64,000 bases of DNA from Mycolicibacter minnesotensis (lineage in GTDB: Bacteria > Actinomycetota > Actinomycetes > Mycobacteriales > Mycobacteriaceae): contig NZ_AP022589.1 of NCBI RefSeq assembly GCF_010731755.1, positions 2,604,001 to 2,668,000 on the forward strand, written 5' to 3'. This document shows positions 1 through 8,503 of this stretch, one piece after another; position 1 is the first letter of the stretch, and each line of letters starts with the position of its first letter. The translations under genes and the position numbers were made by a program. The notes below the pieces were generated by a model, which ran no database searches, was not told the DNA's origin, and saw only the letters and a program-made list of their open reading frames with translations.

Positions 1-12
1 GATAAACCGTGA
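1..12 (+). CDS. 3' end of an upstream gene, possibly the antitoxin partner
   Basis: The window opens with codons reading Asp-Lys-Pro-stop, 18 bases before the start of the SRPBCC gene. In Mycobacterium tuberculosis the homologous toxin Rv0910 lies directly behind its small antitoxin gene Rv0909, so these three codons may be the end of that antitoxin. With only three residues visible this rests on context alone. Confidence 0.25.
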   Translation, partial: DKP

Positions 13-30
13 CACAAGGGGAAAGACGAC

Positions 31-468
31 ATGGCCAAGCTCTCCGGATCCATCGACGTCCCATTGCCGCCCGAGCAGGCATGGGCGCACGCCTCGGATC
101 TGTCGCGCTACAAAGAGTGGCTGACCATTCACCGGGTCTGGCGCAGTGTGCTGCCGGAGAATCTCGACAAGGGCACCACCTTGGAGTCGATCGTCGAGGT
201 CAAGGGCATGCTCAACAAGATCAGCTGGACGATCGTGAACTACAAGCCGCCTACCGGAATGACGCTCAACGGCGACGGTAAGGGCGGAGTCAAGATCAAG
301 CTGCTCGCGAAGGTCGCCCCGCAGGGCGACGGTTCCAAGGTCAGTTTCGATGTTCACCTGGGTGGGCCCGCGCTGTTCGGACCCATCGGCATGCTGGTGG
401 CCGCCGCGCTCAAGAGCGACATCAACGAGTCGCTGCGTAGGTTCGTCGCGGTCTTCGCCTCGGTTTAA
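31..468 (+). CDS. SRPBCC family protein, Rv0910-type toxin
   Basis: A 145-residue protein of the START/Bet v1-like SRPBCC (polyketide cyclase/dehydrase) fold. It starts MAKLSGSIDVPLPPEQAW and ends in an amphipathic C-terminal helix (GMLVAAALKSDINESLRRF), the usual lid over the hydrophobic cavity. By recall it is very similar over its full length to M. tuberculosis Rv0910, reported as the toxin of the Rv0909-Rv0910 pair. Its molecular target and ligand are not evident from the sequence. A GGGGAAAGA-type ribosome binding site precedes the ATG. Most of the presumed antitoxin lies outside the window. Confidence 0.85.
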   Translation: MAKLSGSIDVPLPPEQAWAHASDLSRYKEWLTIHRVWRSVLPENLDKGTTLESIVEVKGMLNKISWTIVNYKPPTGMTLNGDGKGGVKIKLLAKVAPQGDGSKVSFDVHLGGPALFGPIGMLVAAALKSDINESLRRFVAVFASV

Positions 469-532
469 TCGGTTGCACGCCAGGTCGCCTCGCGACTACG
501 GTGGCGACTGTTGCTTCACAGGAGGTCAGGAA

Positions 533-574
533 ATGACAGGCATCACCGGTCTCACGCCGCTGCCCGCGCGCTGA
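533..574 (+). CDS. 13-residue leader peptide upstream of ABC-F gene
   Basis: A short ORF (MTGITGLTPLPAR) has a strong GGAGG Shine-Dalgarno 8 bases before its ATG and ends 65 bases before the ABC-F start. The bases TGACAGGCATCACCGGT at 534-550 recur exactly at 722-738 inside the ABC-F gene. ABC-F resistance genes in many bacteria are controlled by ribosome stalling on leader ORFs of this kind, so a regulatory role is plausible. Translation of this ORF is inferred from its ribosome binding site only. Confidence 0.5.
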   Translation: MTGITGLTPLPAR

Positions 575-607
575 TCACCGACGAGTTGCCGTAGTCCGGT
601 CCCGGTT

Positions 608-625
608 GTCAGCGCACCCGCTGAC
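608..625 (+). promoter_or_regulatory. Hairpin immediately before the ABC-F ribosome binding site
   Basis: GTCAGCG and CGCTGAC form a perfect 7-bp stem around a CACC loop. It ends six bases before the GGAG (631-634) preceding the ATG at 640. Its position between the leader ORF and the Shine-Dalgarno fits a structure that could modulate translation or transcription of the ABC-F gene. Confidence 0.4.
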
Positions 626-639
626 CTTCCGGAGACCGC

Positions 640-2226
640 ATGTCCTTCCCTTTTTCTGACTCACTCCCTGCCGTCACCTTCGCCGGCGTCGACTTCGCCT
701 GGCCGGACGGCACCGCCGCGCTGACAGGCATCACCGGTTCGTTCGGAATCGGCCGAACTGGGCTGGTCGGTACCAACGGTGCCGGAAAGTCGACCCTGTT
801 CCGGCTGATCACCGGGGAACTCACCGCCACGGCTGGGCACATCACCCGGTCGGGTCCGGTGGCCTATCTGCCGCAGGCGCTGACCCTGGCAGCCGATGCC
901 TCGATCGCCGAGTTGCTCGGCGTCGCTGAGCAACTCGCCGCACTGCGGGCGATCGAAAGCGGCGACGCCGACGTGACTCATTTCGAGGTCGTCGGTGACG
1001 ACTGGGACATCGAAACCCGTGTGGATGTGGCGTTGCGCGACATCGGATTCGGGTCACGTGACCTCGACCGCCGGGTGGGTGAGCTCTCCGGCGGCGAGGC
1101 GATGCTGGTCGCGCTGACCGGGCTGCGGCTGCAGGCCGCCCCGATCACCCTGCTCGACGAGCCGACCAACAATCTCGACCGTGCCGCGCGTGCCGCGCTG
1201 GCCCGGTTGGTCGACGCGTGGCCGGGCGCGCTGATCGTGGCCAGCCACGACACCGCGCTGTTGGAGCAGATGGACGACACCGCCGAGCTCTACGACGGGC
1301 GCCTCACCACGTTCGGGGGCCCCTACCGTGCGTGGCGGGAGCACCTGGAGTCCGAGCAAGCCGCGGCCCGGGCGGCGGTCCGAACCGCGGAACAGGCGAT
1401 CAAGGTGGAGAAACGTCAGCGCGTCGACGCCGAGACCCGGCTCGCGCGGCGTCACCGGGCGGCCCAGGTCGCCCGTCAGAACAAGCGCGCCGCGAAGATC
1501 GTGATGAACCAGAACGCCGCCAATGCCCAGGTATCGGCGGGCAAACTACGCGCGAGTTCCGGCAGCCGGTTGGCTGATGCGCGAGCCGACGCGGAGACTG
1601 CCGCGGCCCGGGTCCGCCGCGATGAGCACATTCGGGTGGTGCTTCCAGACCCGGATGTGCCCACCAGTCGCCGGCTGGCAGAGCTGCCGGGTGTCGACGG
1701 ACCGCTCATTGTGCAGGGCCCAGAGCGTATCGGCCTGGACGGCCCGAACGGAGTCGGCAAGACGACGCTGCTGGAAGCCCTGCGCACGGGTGCGGCCGGT
1801 CGCCTGTTGACCGACCGGGTCGGCTACCTTCCGCAGCGGCTGGACCACTTGGACGACACGGTGTCGGCGTTCGACGCCGTGTCGGCGATCTCCGGCAGTG
1901 AACCGCAGGCGGTACGCGCCCAGTTAGCCCGGTTCCTGCTGGACGCCGACAGTGTCACCCGGCCGGTGGGGACCCTCTCCGGTGGTGAGCGATTCCGTGT
2001 TGCGCTGGCCCAGCTACTGCTCGCCGACCCGCCGCCGCAGCTCTTGCTGCTCGACGAACCGACCAACAACCTGGATCTGGCCAGTGTTGATCAGCTGGTC
2101 GAGGCACTGGCGGCCTATCGGGGAGCGTTCATCGTGGTGAGTCATGACGCGGGGTTCCTGGCGCGGCTGGATCTGCGGCGGAGGTTGACCATGCCGCGCG
2201 CCGGCGAGCTGATCGATGCGGGCTAG
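640..2226 (+). CDS. ABC-F family ATP-binding protein
   Basis: A 528-residue soluble protein with two ABC ATPase domains and no membrane segment, the layout of ABC-F translation factors and antibiotic-resistance proteins that act at the ribosomal E site. Domain 1 has Walker A GTNGAGKST (44-52), signature LSGGE (149-153) and Walker B LLDEPTNNLD (about 171-180). Domain 2 has Walker A GPNGVGKTT (368-376), LSGGE (446-450) and LLDEPTNNLD (about 470-479). Between them lies a basic, Arg/Lys- and Ala-rich helical linker (about 240-325) matching the P-site tRNA interaction motif region. The upstream leader ORF and hairpin suggest inducible expression, as for drug-responsive members. The exact subfamily is not determined. 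Confidence 0.9.
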   Translation: MSFPFSDSLPAVTFAGVDFAWPDGTAALTGITGSFGIGRTGLVGTNGAGKSTLFRLITGELTATAGHITRSGPVAYLPQALTLAADASIAELLGVAEQLAALRAIESGDADVTHFEVVGDDWDIETRVDVALRDIGFGSRDLDRRVGELSGGEAMLVALTGLRLQAAPITLLDEPTNNLDRAARAALARLVDAWPGALIVASHDTALLEQMDDTAELYDGRLTTFGGPYRAWREHLESEQAAARAAVRTAEQAIKVEKRQRVDAETRLARRHRAAQVARQNKRAAKIVMNQNAANAQVSAGKLRASSGSRLADARADAETAAARVRRDEHIRVVLPDPDVPTSRRLAELPGVDGPLIVQGPERIGLDGPNGVGKTTLLEALRTGAAGRLLTDRVGYLPQRLDHLDDTVSAFDAVSAISGSEPQAVRAQLARFLLDADSVTRPVGTLSGGERFRVALAQLLLADPPPQLLLLDEPTNNLDLASVDQLVEALAAYRGAFIVVSHDAGFLARLDLRRRLTMPRAGELIDAG

Positions 2227-2235
2227 TGTCACAAC

Positions 2236-2652
2236 ATGACTCGCTCGCGTCCCGGTTGGCTGATCGCACTGTGCGCGGCGATTCTGTCGGCCAGCGCGTG
2301 GCTGCCGTGGCTGATCACCTCGGCCGAGGGCGGCGGGCATGCCAGTGCGATAGGCGGTAGTGCCGGCGCCATCGTGCTGCCGCCGCGCTTCGGTGTCGGC
2401 CAGTTGATCGTGCTGCTGGCCTCGGTGCTGCTGGTTGCCGGCGCGATGGTGGCCCGGGAGTTGTTCACCCGGTTGGCCGCGGTGGTCGCCGTGCTGGATG
2501 CGGTGCTCATCGCTGCGCTGGGCCTCTGGTACTACCGGCTGAACGTCGTGGCGCCGATAACGCCGGGTTATGGGTTCTACCTTGGGGCGGCCGCCGTCGC
2601 GGGTGCGCTGGGGTGTTCGGTGTGGGCGCTGGTCAGCGCAGTGCGGCGATGA
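2236..2652 (+). CDS. Four-helix membrane protein of unknown function
   Basis: A 138-residue protein with about four hydrophobic segments (near 8-28, 52-72, 75-96 and 109-133) and few charged residues. No family is recognised. It begins nine bases after the ABC-F stop codon, so it may be cotranscribed with it. Its last 20 bases overlap the 3' end of the convergent LLM oxidoreductase gene. Confidence 0.7.
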   Translation: MTRSRPGWLIALCAAILSASAWLPWLITSAEGGGHASAIGGSAGAIVLPPRFGVGQLIVLLASVLLVAGAMVARELFTRLAAVVAVLDAVLIAALGLWYYRLNVVAPITPGYGFYLGAAAVAGALGCSVWALVSAVRR

Positions 2653-3451
2653 CCTCGGCGAACGCCTCGGCGTGTTGCTGCTGGACGGTGAAGTAACTGA
2701 CCCCGTAGCGGTGCCGGTACTGGCGCAGGGTCTCGGCCATGTCGGCCACCGATCCGGACAGCACGGCAGGCGAGGCTAGCAGCTCCTCATCAGACAGCGT
2801 CGGCGCGAAGCGGCGGGTCAGTGCCAGATCGGGAACCCCTGAGCCGTCGGTCGGCAATGCGGTGATGGCCAGGTTCAGCTCCAGGGCCTCGAACCGGTCG
2901 CCGGCGGCCGCGCGCACGAAACCGACGCGCTCGGCCAGCGGATCATCGGCACCGCCGACCCGCGCGCCGGTCAGTCCGATGATGTCGGCGTGGCGCGCCG
3001 CCACGGTCAGCAGCCGGTCGCCGCTGCCGGCAATCAGTATCGGTACGCGCGGCTGGTGTGTCGCCACGTATCGGGTGACATGTTCCAGATAGGCGATGCG
3101 CCGCGCGGCGGTCGGAAAATCCATCTCGGCGGCCTCGAACTCCGCGCGCACGTAACCCGCGCCCAGGCCCACCTCCAGCCGTCCGCCCGAGAGCAGGTCG
3201 GTGTCGGCGACGTCACGGGTCAACAGCGCCGGGCGGTAGAAGCAGGCGTTGAGCACGTAGGTGCCCAGCCGGATCGTGGAGGTCGCCGCGGCGGCCGCGA
3301 CCAGGACCGGGAAAGGGGCGGGAGCGCCGAGATGATCGGGTACGTGCAGGACGTCGAACCCGAAACCTTCCAGTCGCCGCGCGGTCTGCGCCAGCTCGGG
3401 CGCGGAACGGGTCGAGTTCAGGCCCACCCCGAAGCGAAATGCCCTCTGCAT
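2633..3451 (-). CDS. F420-dependent LLM class oxidoreductase
   Basis: A 272-residue luciferase-like (bacterial luciferase/F420 TIM barrel) protein. Recognisable features are the N-terminal FRFGVGLNS strand, VPDHLGAPAPFPVL, LGTYVLNACFYRPALLTRDVADTDLLSGGRLEVGLGAGY (split across about 65-105) and the PILIAGSGDRLLTVAARHADIIGL strand/helix. The family uses F420 or FMN; the substrate cannot be told. The ATG at 3451 is chosen because AGGAGG lies 6 bases upstream; the longer reading from a TTG would place the ribosome binding site inside the gene. It is convergent with the membrane-protein gene. Confidence 0.85.
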   Translation of the reverse strand: MQRAFRFGVGLNSTRSAPELAQTARRLEGFGFDVLHVPDHLGAPAPFPVLVAAAAATSTIRLGTYVLNACFYRPALLTRDVADTDLLSGGRLEVGLGAGYVRAEFEAAEMDFPTAARRIAYLEHVTRYVATHQPRVPILIAGSGDRLLTVAARHADIIGLTGARVGGADDPLAERVGFVRAAAGDRFEALELNLAITALPTDGSGVPDLALTRRFAPTLSDEELLASPAVLSGSVADMAETLRQYRHRYGVSYFTVQQQHAEAFAEVIAALR

Positions 3452-3484
3452 CGACGGCCTCCTCAACCTCGCTCCGGATACGGG

Positions 3485-4636
3485 TCAGCGTGCCGGGCGC
3501 GGCGTGGGCGCCGGTGTCGGCGTCGAGGCCGCAGAACGGGGCTCGCCGTTCGCCGACTCATCCGGTTGTGCGGCCGGGAACACCCACTTGCCCGAGAGGA
3601 TCTCCTTCTCCGGCTGGTAGAGCCGCACCAGGTAGTTCCAGCCCGGCGTAATAGGCAGGCAGTTGGCGGTGTTGTCGTCGGAGCACCCGCCGAACTGCAC
3701 GGTGACAGAGCCGTCTGCGGACTTGTCGGCGGTGATGTCGTTCACCGAGTATGCCTGCTGGGGGTTCTCGGTGAGGTAGCCGTTCTTGTTGTAGACGGTG
3801 ACCGACCAGAAGGCTTTCACCGGAACATCTTTGACGGTCAGGCGATACACGGTGTTGCCGTCGTTGCGGGCCGGGGTGACGTTGAGATACAGCGCCTCCT
3901 GCTCGGAGTTGCCGCCCCAGGCCGCGGCCGCCCCGATCAGATGCCGCACCGGGTCGGTGTCGGCCTCGCTGCCGAACATGCCCCGGGTGTCGGGGATGGT
4001 CTGAGCCAGGTCCAGCAACGCGTCGGTGACCTTCTTCTGGCTCACCGGATCCCATCGCGGTACATCGAAGCTGCCGATGTTGTCCTGGCTCACGGCGATG
4101 CCGTCCTGCAGCCGGTGTGCGGTGGCCAGATCGGCCGGGTCGCCCGGGTCGGCCAGAATTCGCACGACCACCATCGCATAGCGGGTCCCGGCGTGCTTTT
4201 CGTCGAGGGTGTGTTCGCCGCCGCCGTAGAACATGTCGGTGACGTACTCGTCCTGGTTGATCACTTGTGCCGACATGTATCGCTTGCCCGGGTCGGGCAG
4301 GGTCAGTGTCACCGGAGCGGCCTGTAGGTCGAACACCGCCGCCGAATACAGGGTGTCGCGGTTGGACCGCACCACCAGCTGGCGGTCGATCGGGGTGAGT
4401 TCGCGCATGTGAAAGAAACGTCCGAAGCCGTTTTCGTTGACGACGTTGGTGAACTCCTGGTCGGTGACGGCCCGCACGAAGTTGTCCGGTGACACCAGCA
4501 CCATGCCGTTGGGGGTGCTGCGGGGGGCGAGGTTGGCCACCGGGTCGGTGCCGGCCTTGGTGACGGTCAGTCCGCATCCGCTCAAGACCAGGGCCGCCGT
4601 CACCGTTCCCCACGCACACAGCCATCGCTTGGACAT
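3485..4636 (-). CDS. DUF1254/DUF1214 domain lipoprotein
   Basis: A 383-residue exported protein. A signal peptide ends in a lipobox LSGC (Cys21 from this ATG), so it should be lipid-anchored on the outer face of the membrane. The N-terminal part (RELTPIDRQLVVRSNRDTLYS) is the DUF1254 pattern. The C-terminal part (FWSVTVYNKNGYL, later GWNYLVRLYQPEKEIL) is DUF1214. Such proteins are common in mycobacteria and have no settled function. The tail is rich in Ala/Pro/Thr. A TTG three codons upstream could also be the start. It is divergent from another exported protein with a DUF1214-like region. Confidence 0.85.
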   Translation of the reverse strand: MSKRWLCAWGTVTAALVLSGCGLTVTKAGTDPVANLAPRSTPNGMVLVSPDNFVRAVTDQEFTNVVNENGFGRFFHMRELTPIDRQLVVRSNRDTLYSAAVFDLQAAPVTLTLPDPGKRYMSAQVINQDEYVTDMFYGGGEHTLDEKHAGTRYAMVVVRILADPGDPADLATAHRLQDGIAVSQDNIGSFDVPRWDPVSQKKVTDALLDLAQTIPDTRGMFGSEADTDPVRHLIGAAAAWGGNSEQEALYLNVTPARNDGNTVYRLTVKDVPVKAFWSVTVYNKNGYLTENPQQAYSVNDITADKSADGSVTVQFGGCSDDNTANCLPITPGWNYLVRLYQPEKEILSGKWVFPAAQPDESANGEPRSAASTPTPAPTPRPAR

Positions 4637-4808
4637 GCAGCGCAACCTACCTGGCGGCCCTGGCCGATGCCGGCAATGGGTTTACCGACACGGGTTGCGG
4701 TCTGTGCACGGCGACTATTGCACCCGGTCAGGCCCCGACGTATCGTCGAAAAATAAAAATTCGCCGTGAGTTAAACCAGAGAATCATGAACAAGATCGGG
4801 GAGTGGTC

Positions 4809-6767
4809 GTGGGCGTGATCGGAGCTGGGGCCGTGGACCGCGTGAGCCGCGTGCGGCGGTACGGGGTCGCCGCGGCCGCGGTGGGCAGTGCGTTGTCGCT
4901 GGTGATGGGCTCGCCGGTGCCGGCCGCCGGGGGTGCCGTGCCCTCCGTGGCCTTGACTGCGGGATATCAGCAGTCACTCGATGACCTGCTCGCCGCCATG
5001 AACGATGCGCGGGCTTTCGACTTGGCATTGCCTTATGCCTCGCCCGACGACGGCGACGTGCTGATGACGATGCTGCGTAACACCAACTATCAGCTGTTCA
5101 CCGCCGGGCTGTCGCGGGTGACCGAACTGTTCAACGGTGTGTTCTTCCAGTCTCCCGAAGTGATAGCCGGCACCGTCGCGGACTCACGCCAATACTTCGA
5201 CTACTTCACCCCTGATATCTACTACCACGTCACGGCCGGACTGGCTCCCGGTGCGACATACGTGCTCACCGGAAACCTCGGCGGGGGGACCGAGCACTTC
5301 TCGATCAGCACCACAGCCGTCACCGGTGCCACCGCCCACACCATCGAGGACCTCGAGCTGGGCCACGGCCTGGTGGTCGATGCCAACGGCAATTTCACCG
5401 TCTACATTGGGCCCGAGGCCCCGGCCGGCGCGGTGAACTTCCTGGACTCCTCCGACGCCACCGTCGGGGGTGCGGCGTCCCTGCTGATCCGCGACATGCT
5501 GGGCGACTGGGCCAAGGGGCCGGGCAGCGTCAGCATTCAGTGTGTCGCTGACTGCCCGCCGTTCTTCTCTATTCCCGCCGGCGGATTCTTCCCAACCGAA
5601 GGCGGATCCGAGACGCCGAGCGGGCCGGCCAACATCGGCTCCGTCGACGACGTGTTGAACATGCTGTTCAGCGCCTTCGCCCAGATCGTCGGCCCGTTCA
5701 ACCAGCGCAGCATCGAAGGTGGGGCGTCGGTGGGCATGGAAGTGCCCGCGAACACGATGATGACGCTGGCCCCCGAGACCAGTTACGGCGTGGGACTGGA
5801 GTCCGCGGTCGTCACCGGCGGCAACTGGGATCTCGATCCCGGTGAGGCGCTGATCCTGAAGGTGCCCACGGTGGACGCGGCCTACAGCGGCATCGAGCTG
5901 ATGAACGTCTACGGCGGCGCGTTGCCCTACGTCATGGCCCAGACCACCCTCAACCACACCACCACGTACCAAGCCGAGGACGGCTACACCTATTACGTTG
6001 TCAGTGCGACGAATCCGGGCGTGGCGAACTGGCTGGACACCGGCGGACTGTCGCGGGGCGAGATCTTCGCCCGCTTTGAGAACGTCGACGACCGAGACGG
6101 TGCCATCGGCCTGGGAGTCACGGCCCAGGTGGTGCCGGTCGGTGAGCTCGCCCAGTACCTGCCCAACGACACACCAGCGGTCAGTCCCGCCGAGTATGCC
6201 GCAGACATGGCTCAGCGGGTGTTCTCCTACGACTACGGCTTGGACGTGTCTCGGATGGGTGCCCAGCCCGCGTGGGTGCTGCAGCACGTGGTGATGAACG
6301 GGATGGCAGCACTGATGGGCAACGAGGACTTCGAGTCGGTTTTCGGCGTGCAGCCCTCTACCCCGATTGAGCTGCGGTTCACCGACGCGCTCAGCCCCGA
6401 CTGGGATGCTGTGTGGCGCAGTGTCGTGGAGAACCCGGTGGAGAGCCTGACCGCGGTGCTGAACAACCTGCCCGTGCTGACCAGTGACGTCATGCTGCCT
6501 ATCTCCCTGGCGATGACCCAGACCGCGCTGTCGGTGCTGCTGCCGCAGATGTTCATCACGGCGGTCAATGACGCACTGTTCAATCCGAACACCAGCATTC
6601 TGGCCGGGCTGCTCAATGCGCGCGATGATCTGGCGACGGTGATTTTGACCGCCAACGACGACTGGCCGACCGAACTCAGCGAGCGGGCGGCTCAGCAGTG
6701 GGCCAACATGGCGGACCTGGTCGCGACCACGCCCAGCTTCGACTTGAACGACTGGTTCGGCGGCTGA
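4809..6767 (+). CDS. Exported protein with DUF1214-like region
   Basis: A protein of about 652 residues with an N-terminal signal peptide (basic RVSRVRRYG, hydrophobic stretch, then PVPAAGG). The middle contains a region resembling DUF1214: ...WDLDPGEALILKVP, then a pattern ending NPGVANWLDTGGLSRG, close to the DPGxxNWLDT motif of that family. The C-terminal 200 residues match no family I recognise. The start is uncertain: GTG codons lie at 4803, 4809 and 4815, and GGGGAG at 4798-4803 best suits 4809. The divergent neighbour is a DUF1254/DUF1214 lipoprotein, so the two may act on related substrates. Function unknown. Confidence 0.75.
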   Translation: MGVIGAGAVDRVSRVRRYGVAAAAVGSALSLVMGSPVPAAGGAVPSVALTAGYQQSLDDLLAAMNDARAFDLALPYASPDDGDVLMTMLRNTNYQLFTAGLSRVTELFNGVFFQSPEVIAGTVADSRQYFDYFTPDIYYHVTAGLAPGATYVLTGNLGGGTEHFSISTTAVTGATAHTIEDLELGHGLVVDANGNFTVYIGPEAPAGAVNFLDSSDATVGGAASLLIRDMLGDWAKGPGSVSIQCVADCPPFFSIPAGGFFPTEGGSETPSGPANIGSVDDVLNMLFSAFAQIVGPFNQRSIEGGASVGMEVPANTMMTLAPETSYGVGLESAVVTGGNWDLDPGEALILKVPTVDAAYSGIELMNVYGGALPYVMAQTTLNHTTTYQAEDGYTYYVVSATNPGVANWLDTGGLSRGEIFARFENVDDRDGAIGLGVTAQVVPVGELAQYLPNDTPAVSPAEYAADMAQRVFSYDYGLDVSRMGAQPAWVLQHVVMNGMAALMGNEDFESVFGVQPSTPIELRFTDALSPDWDAVWRSVVENPVESLTAVLNNLPVLTSDVMLPISLAMTQTALSVLLPQMFITAVNDALFNPNTSILAGLLNARDDLATVILTANDDWPTELSERAAQQWANMADLVATTPSFDLNDWFGG

Positions 6768-6780
6768 CCCAACGGCGGCG

Positions 6781-7419
6781 CTAGGCCGTCAGGCAGCGGC
6801 GCAGGTGTGCCACGACGTCATCGGCCAGGGTCTCGACCGGCTGCCGGCAGCCGTCGGCCACCCAGTCGGTCAACCAGATCTGTAGTGCCGAGATCACCAG
6901 GGAGGCGGCGACACTCGCCCGGAGCCCGGTGATTTCGCCGGCGTCGATCGCGGCCTGCGCGGCGCGGGTGATCATCTCCATTCCGGTGCGCCACACTTCA
7001 CGCTGCTGTCCGCGACCGGCGTCGATCAGTGTTGTTGCGGTGCCCCAGCTGAGGCCGTCGCGCAGGTGCACGTGCAGAAAATTGGGGCGGGCGGCGAAGA
7101 ACTCGATCTCGACGCGCGCGGCGCTCAGGATGTTCTCCAATGCCGTGGCGTTGCTGTCGGCGCGGTGGGACACTGCCGCGACGAACTCGGTCATCCGCTG
7201 GGCGTTGAGGGCATCCCAGAGTTCGTCTTTACCCGAGAAGTAGCGGTAGACCGTGGTCAGCGACACTCCGGCACTGGCGGCAATAGCGCCCACGCGAGCG
7301 CCGGTGAAGCCGTTGCGGGCGAACTCGTGCTCCGCGGCGGCAAGGATCTGGTGCCGGTACATGGCCCGCCGGGCGTCGCCGATGTCGGCCACCGCATCCG
7401 CTGATGCCTCCACGGTCAT
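6781..7419 (-). CDS. TetR/AcrR family transcriptional regulator
   Basis: A 212-residue repressor-type protein. An N-terminal helix-turn-helix reads ILAAAEHEFARNGFTG, then IAASAGVSLTTVYRYFSGKDEL, the TetR signature. The C-terminal ligand domain is helical and unassigned. The ATG at 7419 is preferred because GAGGAGGGGG lies upstream; an in-frame ATG at 7455 lacks such a site. It is divergent from the membrane-protein gene at 7562, and an AT-rich inverted repeat lies between them, so autoregulation and control of that gene are likely. Confidence 0.88.
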   Translation of the reverse strand: MTVEASADAVADIGDARRAMYRHQILAAAEHEFARNGFTGARVGAIAASAGVSLTTVYRYFSGKDELWDALNAQRMTEFVAAVSHRADSNATALENILSAARVEIEFFAARPNFLHVHLRDGLSWGTATTLIDAGRGQQREVWRTGMEMITRAAQAAIDAGEITGLRASVAASLVISALQIWLTDWVADGCRQPVETLADDVVAHLRRCLTA

Positions 7420-7495
7420 CGGCGAGCACCCCCTCCTCGAGTTCGGGTCCGGCATTTTCCGGACCGGCGTTGCGCCGACGATGCTACCGTCGGCC

Positions 7496-7532
7496 AGTAA
7501 TCATGGTTCCGATCTAGATAATCATTATTACT
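7496..7532. promoter_or_regulatory. AT-rich inverted repeat, likely TetR operator/promoter
   Basis: AGTAATCAT at 7496-7504 faces ATTATTACT at 7524-7532, an imperfect inverted repeat (8 of 9 positions pair) in the only AT-rich stretch between the divergent TetR and membrane-protein genes. It includes TAGATAAT, a possible -10 element. The assignment to the adjacent regulator is by position. Confidence 0.45.
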
Positions 7533-7561
7533 GGGCGGGGCGAGGGCGAAAGAGGACGCAC

Positions 7562-8329
7562 ATGACTTCGGCATCAGAGGTATCGGCGGCCGAGCCCGCG
7601 GCGGCGGCGCCGATCACCGCAACGCTGCCGCCCTCGCGTGGTCTGCGAACCGTGTGGATCCTGGCGTTCGGATCCCTGGCGGTGAGCTTTCCGCTCTACA
7701 GCTATCTGGCATTCCACAGCGGGCTAGACCGCGGAACCATCGCCAGCGCGATGGTGGTCCAGGTGACGGTCGCGTACTTCGTGGGCATGTTCGCGGCCTT
7801 CTTGCCGATCCCCTCACTGCGGCGGTGGACGCCGTTTCAACGCCTGCAAGGTGTGGTGCTGGCCTTCGTCACCGTCTCCTATGTGACGCACCTGACCTGG
7901 GAATTGGGTTGGCTCATTCTGCACAAGGCGATCCCGGCTGCCCACGACGCCGCCTGGGCGTACCCGTGGTGGAACTACATCGACGGCGGCGATCTGCGCT
8001 ATCTCTACGCCGAGCCGAATTTCCTGATGATCGAGGTGCTCTCGGTGATCAACGGCTGCATCGGCCTGACCGGCCTGATGCTGTTGTACCGGTCGAAGTT
8101 CCGCGACTTCCGCGGCACGCTGCTGGTGATGTCGACGGCGGTCACGCACACGGTGCTGACCTGGTACTACTACGGCACCGAGATCCTGTCCGGGTTCCCC
8201 TCGGTGAACACCACCAGCTTCATGGACGTCGGGGTGAAGTTCATTCTGCTGAACGGACCGTGGTTGATCGTCCCGTGGTTGGTACTGGCTTGGGGGTATC
8301 AGTTGCTGCAGCGCCAGCTTCGGGCGTGA
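7562..8329 (+). CDS. EXPERA/emopamil-binding-protein-like membrane protein
   Basis: A 255-residue protein with six predicted membrane helices (roughly 27-50, 59-83, 94-119, 152-176, 185-208 and 222-249). The pattern VTHLTWELGWL, then MIEVLSVINGCIG and a last helix LNGPWLIVPWLVL, resembles the EXPERA fold of emopamil-binding protein (sterol delta8-delta7 isomerase) and sigma-2 receptors. In bacteria the substrate is unknown; a sterol or other lipid ligand is inference. The start is the ATG at 7562, preceded by AAAGAGGA; the longer frame upstream runs into the promoter region. Probably controlled by the divergent TetR gene. Confidence 0.6.
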   Translation: MTSASEVSAAEPAAAAPITATLPPSRGLRTVWILAFGSLAVSFPLYSYLAFHSGLDRGTIASAMVVQVTVAYFVGMFAAFLPIPSLRRWTPFQRLQGVVLAFVTVSYVTHLTWELGWLILHKAIPAAHDAAWAYPWWNYIDGGDLRYLYAEPNFLMIEVLSVINGCIGLTGLMLLYRSKFRDFRGTLLVMSTAVTHTVLTWYYYGTEILSGFPSVNTTSFMDVGVKFILLNGPWLIVPWLVLAWGYQLLQRQLRA

Positions 8330-8503
8330 GGTAGCGCGGGACGGCCGAAGTGGGCCGCATCGCGCGGACGGCAAGATTTGGTATCGCAGATCGTGCAAAA
8401 GCCCTGCCGGAGTGCTGTGCATTGAGCCTCTTCGGCCGCCCGACGGCTTCGCCGCTTGGTAATTTGAGCCGCTTTATCGCCGATGCTTGCAGAGGGTTAA
8501 GCC

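Noticed and set aside
2990..4327. Long plus-strand frame of 445 codons opposite the LLM and DUF1254 genes
   Set aside because: It lies antisense to two well-supported genes, has low-complexity Arg/Gly-rich sequence and no family motif; a typical artefact of GC-rich coding DNA.
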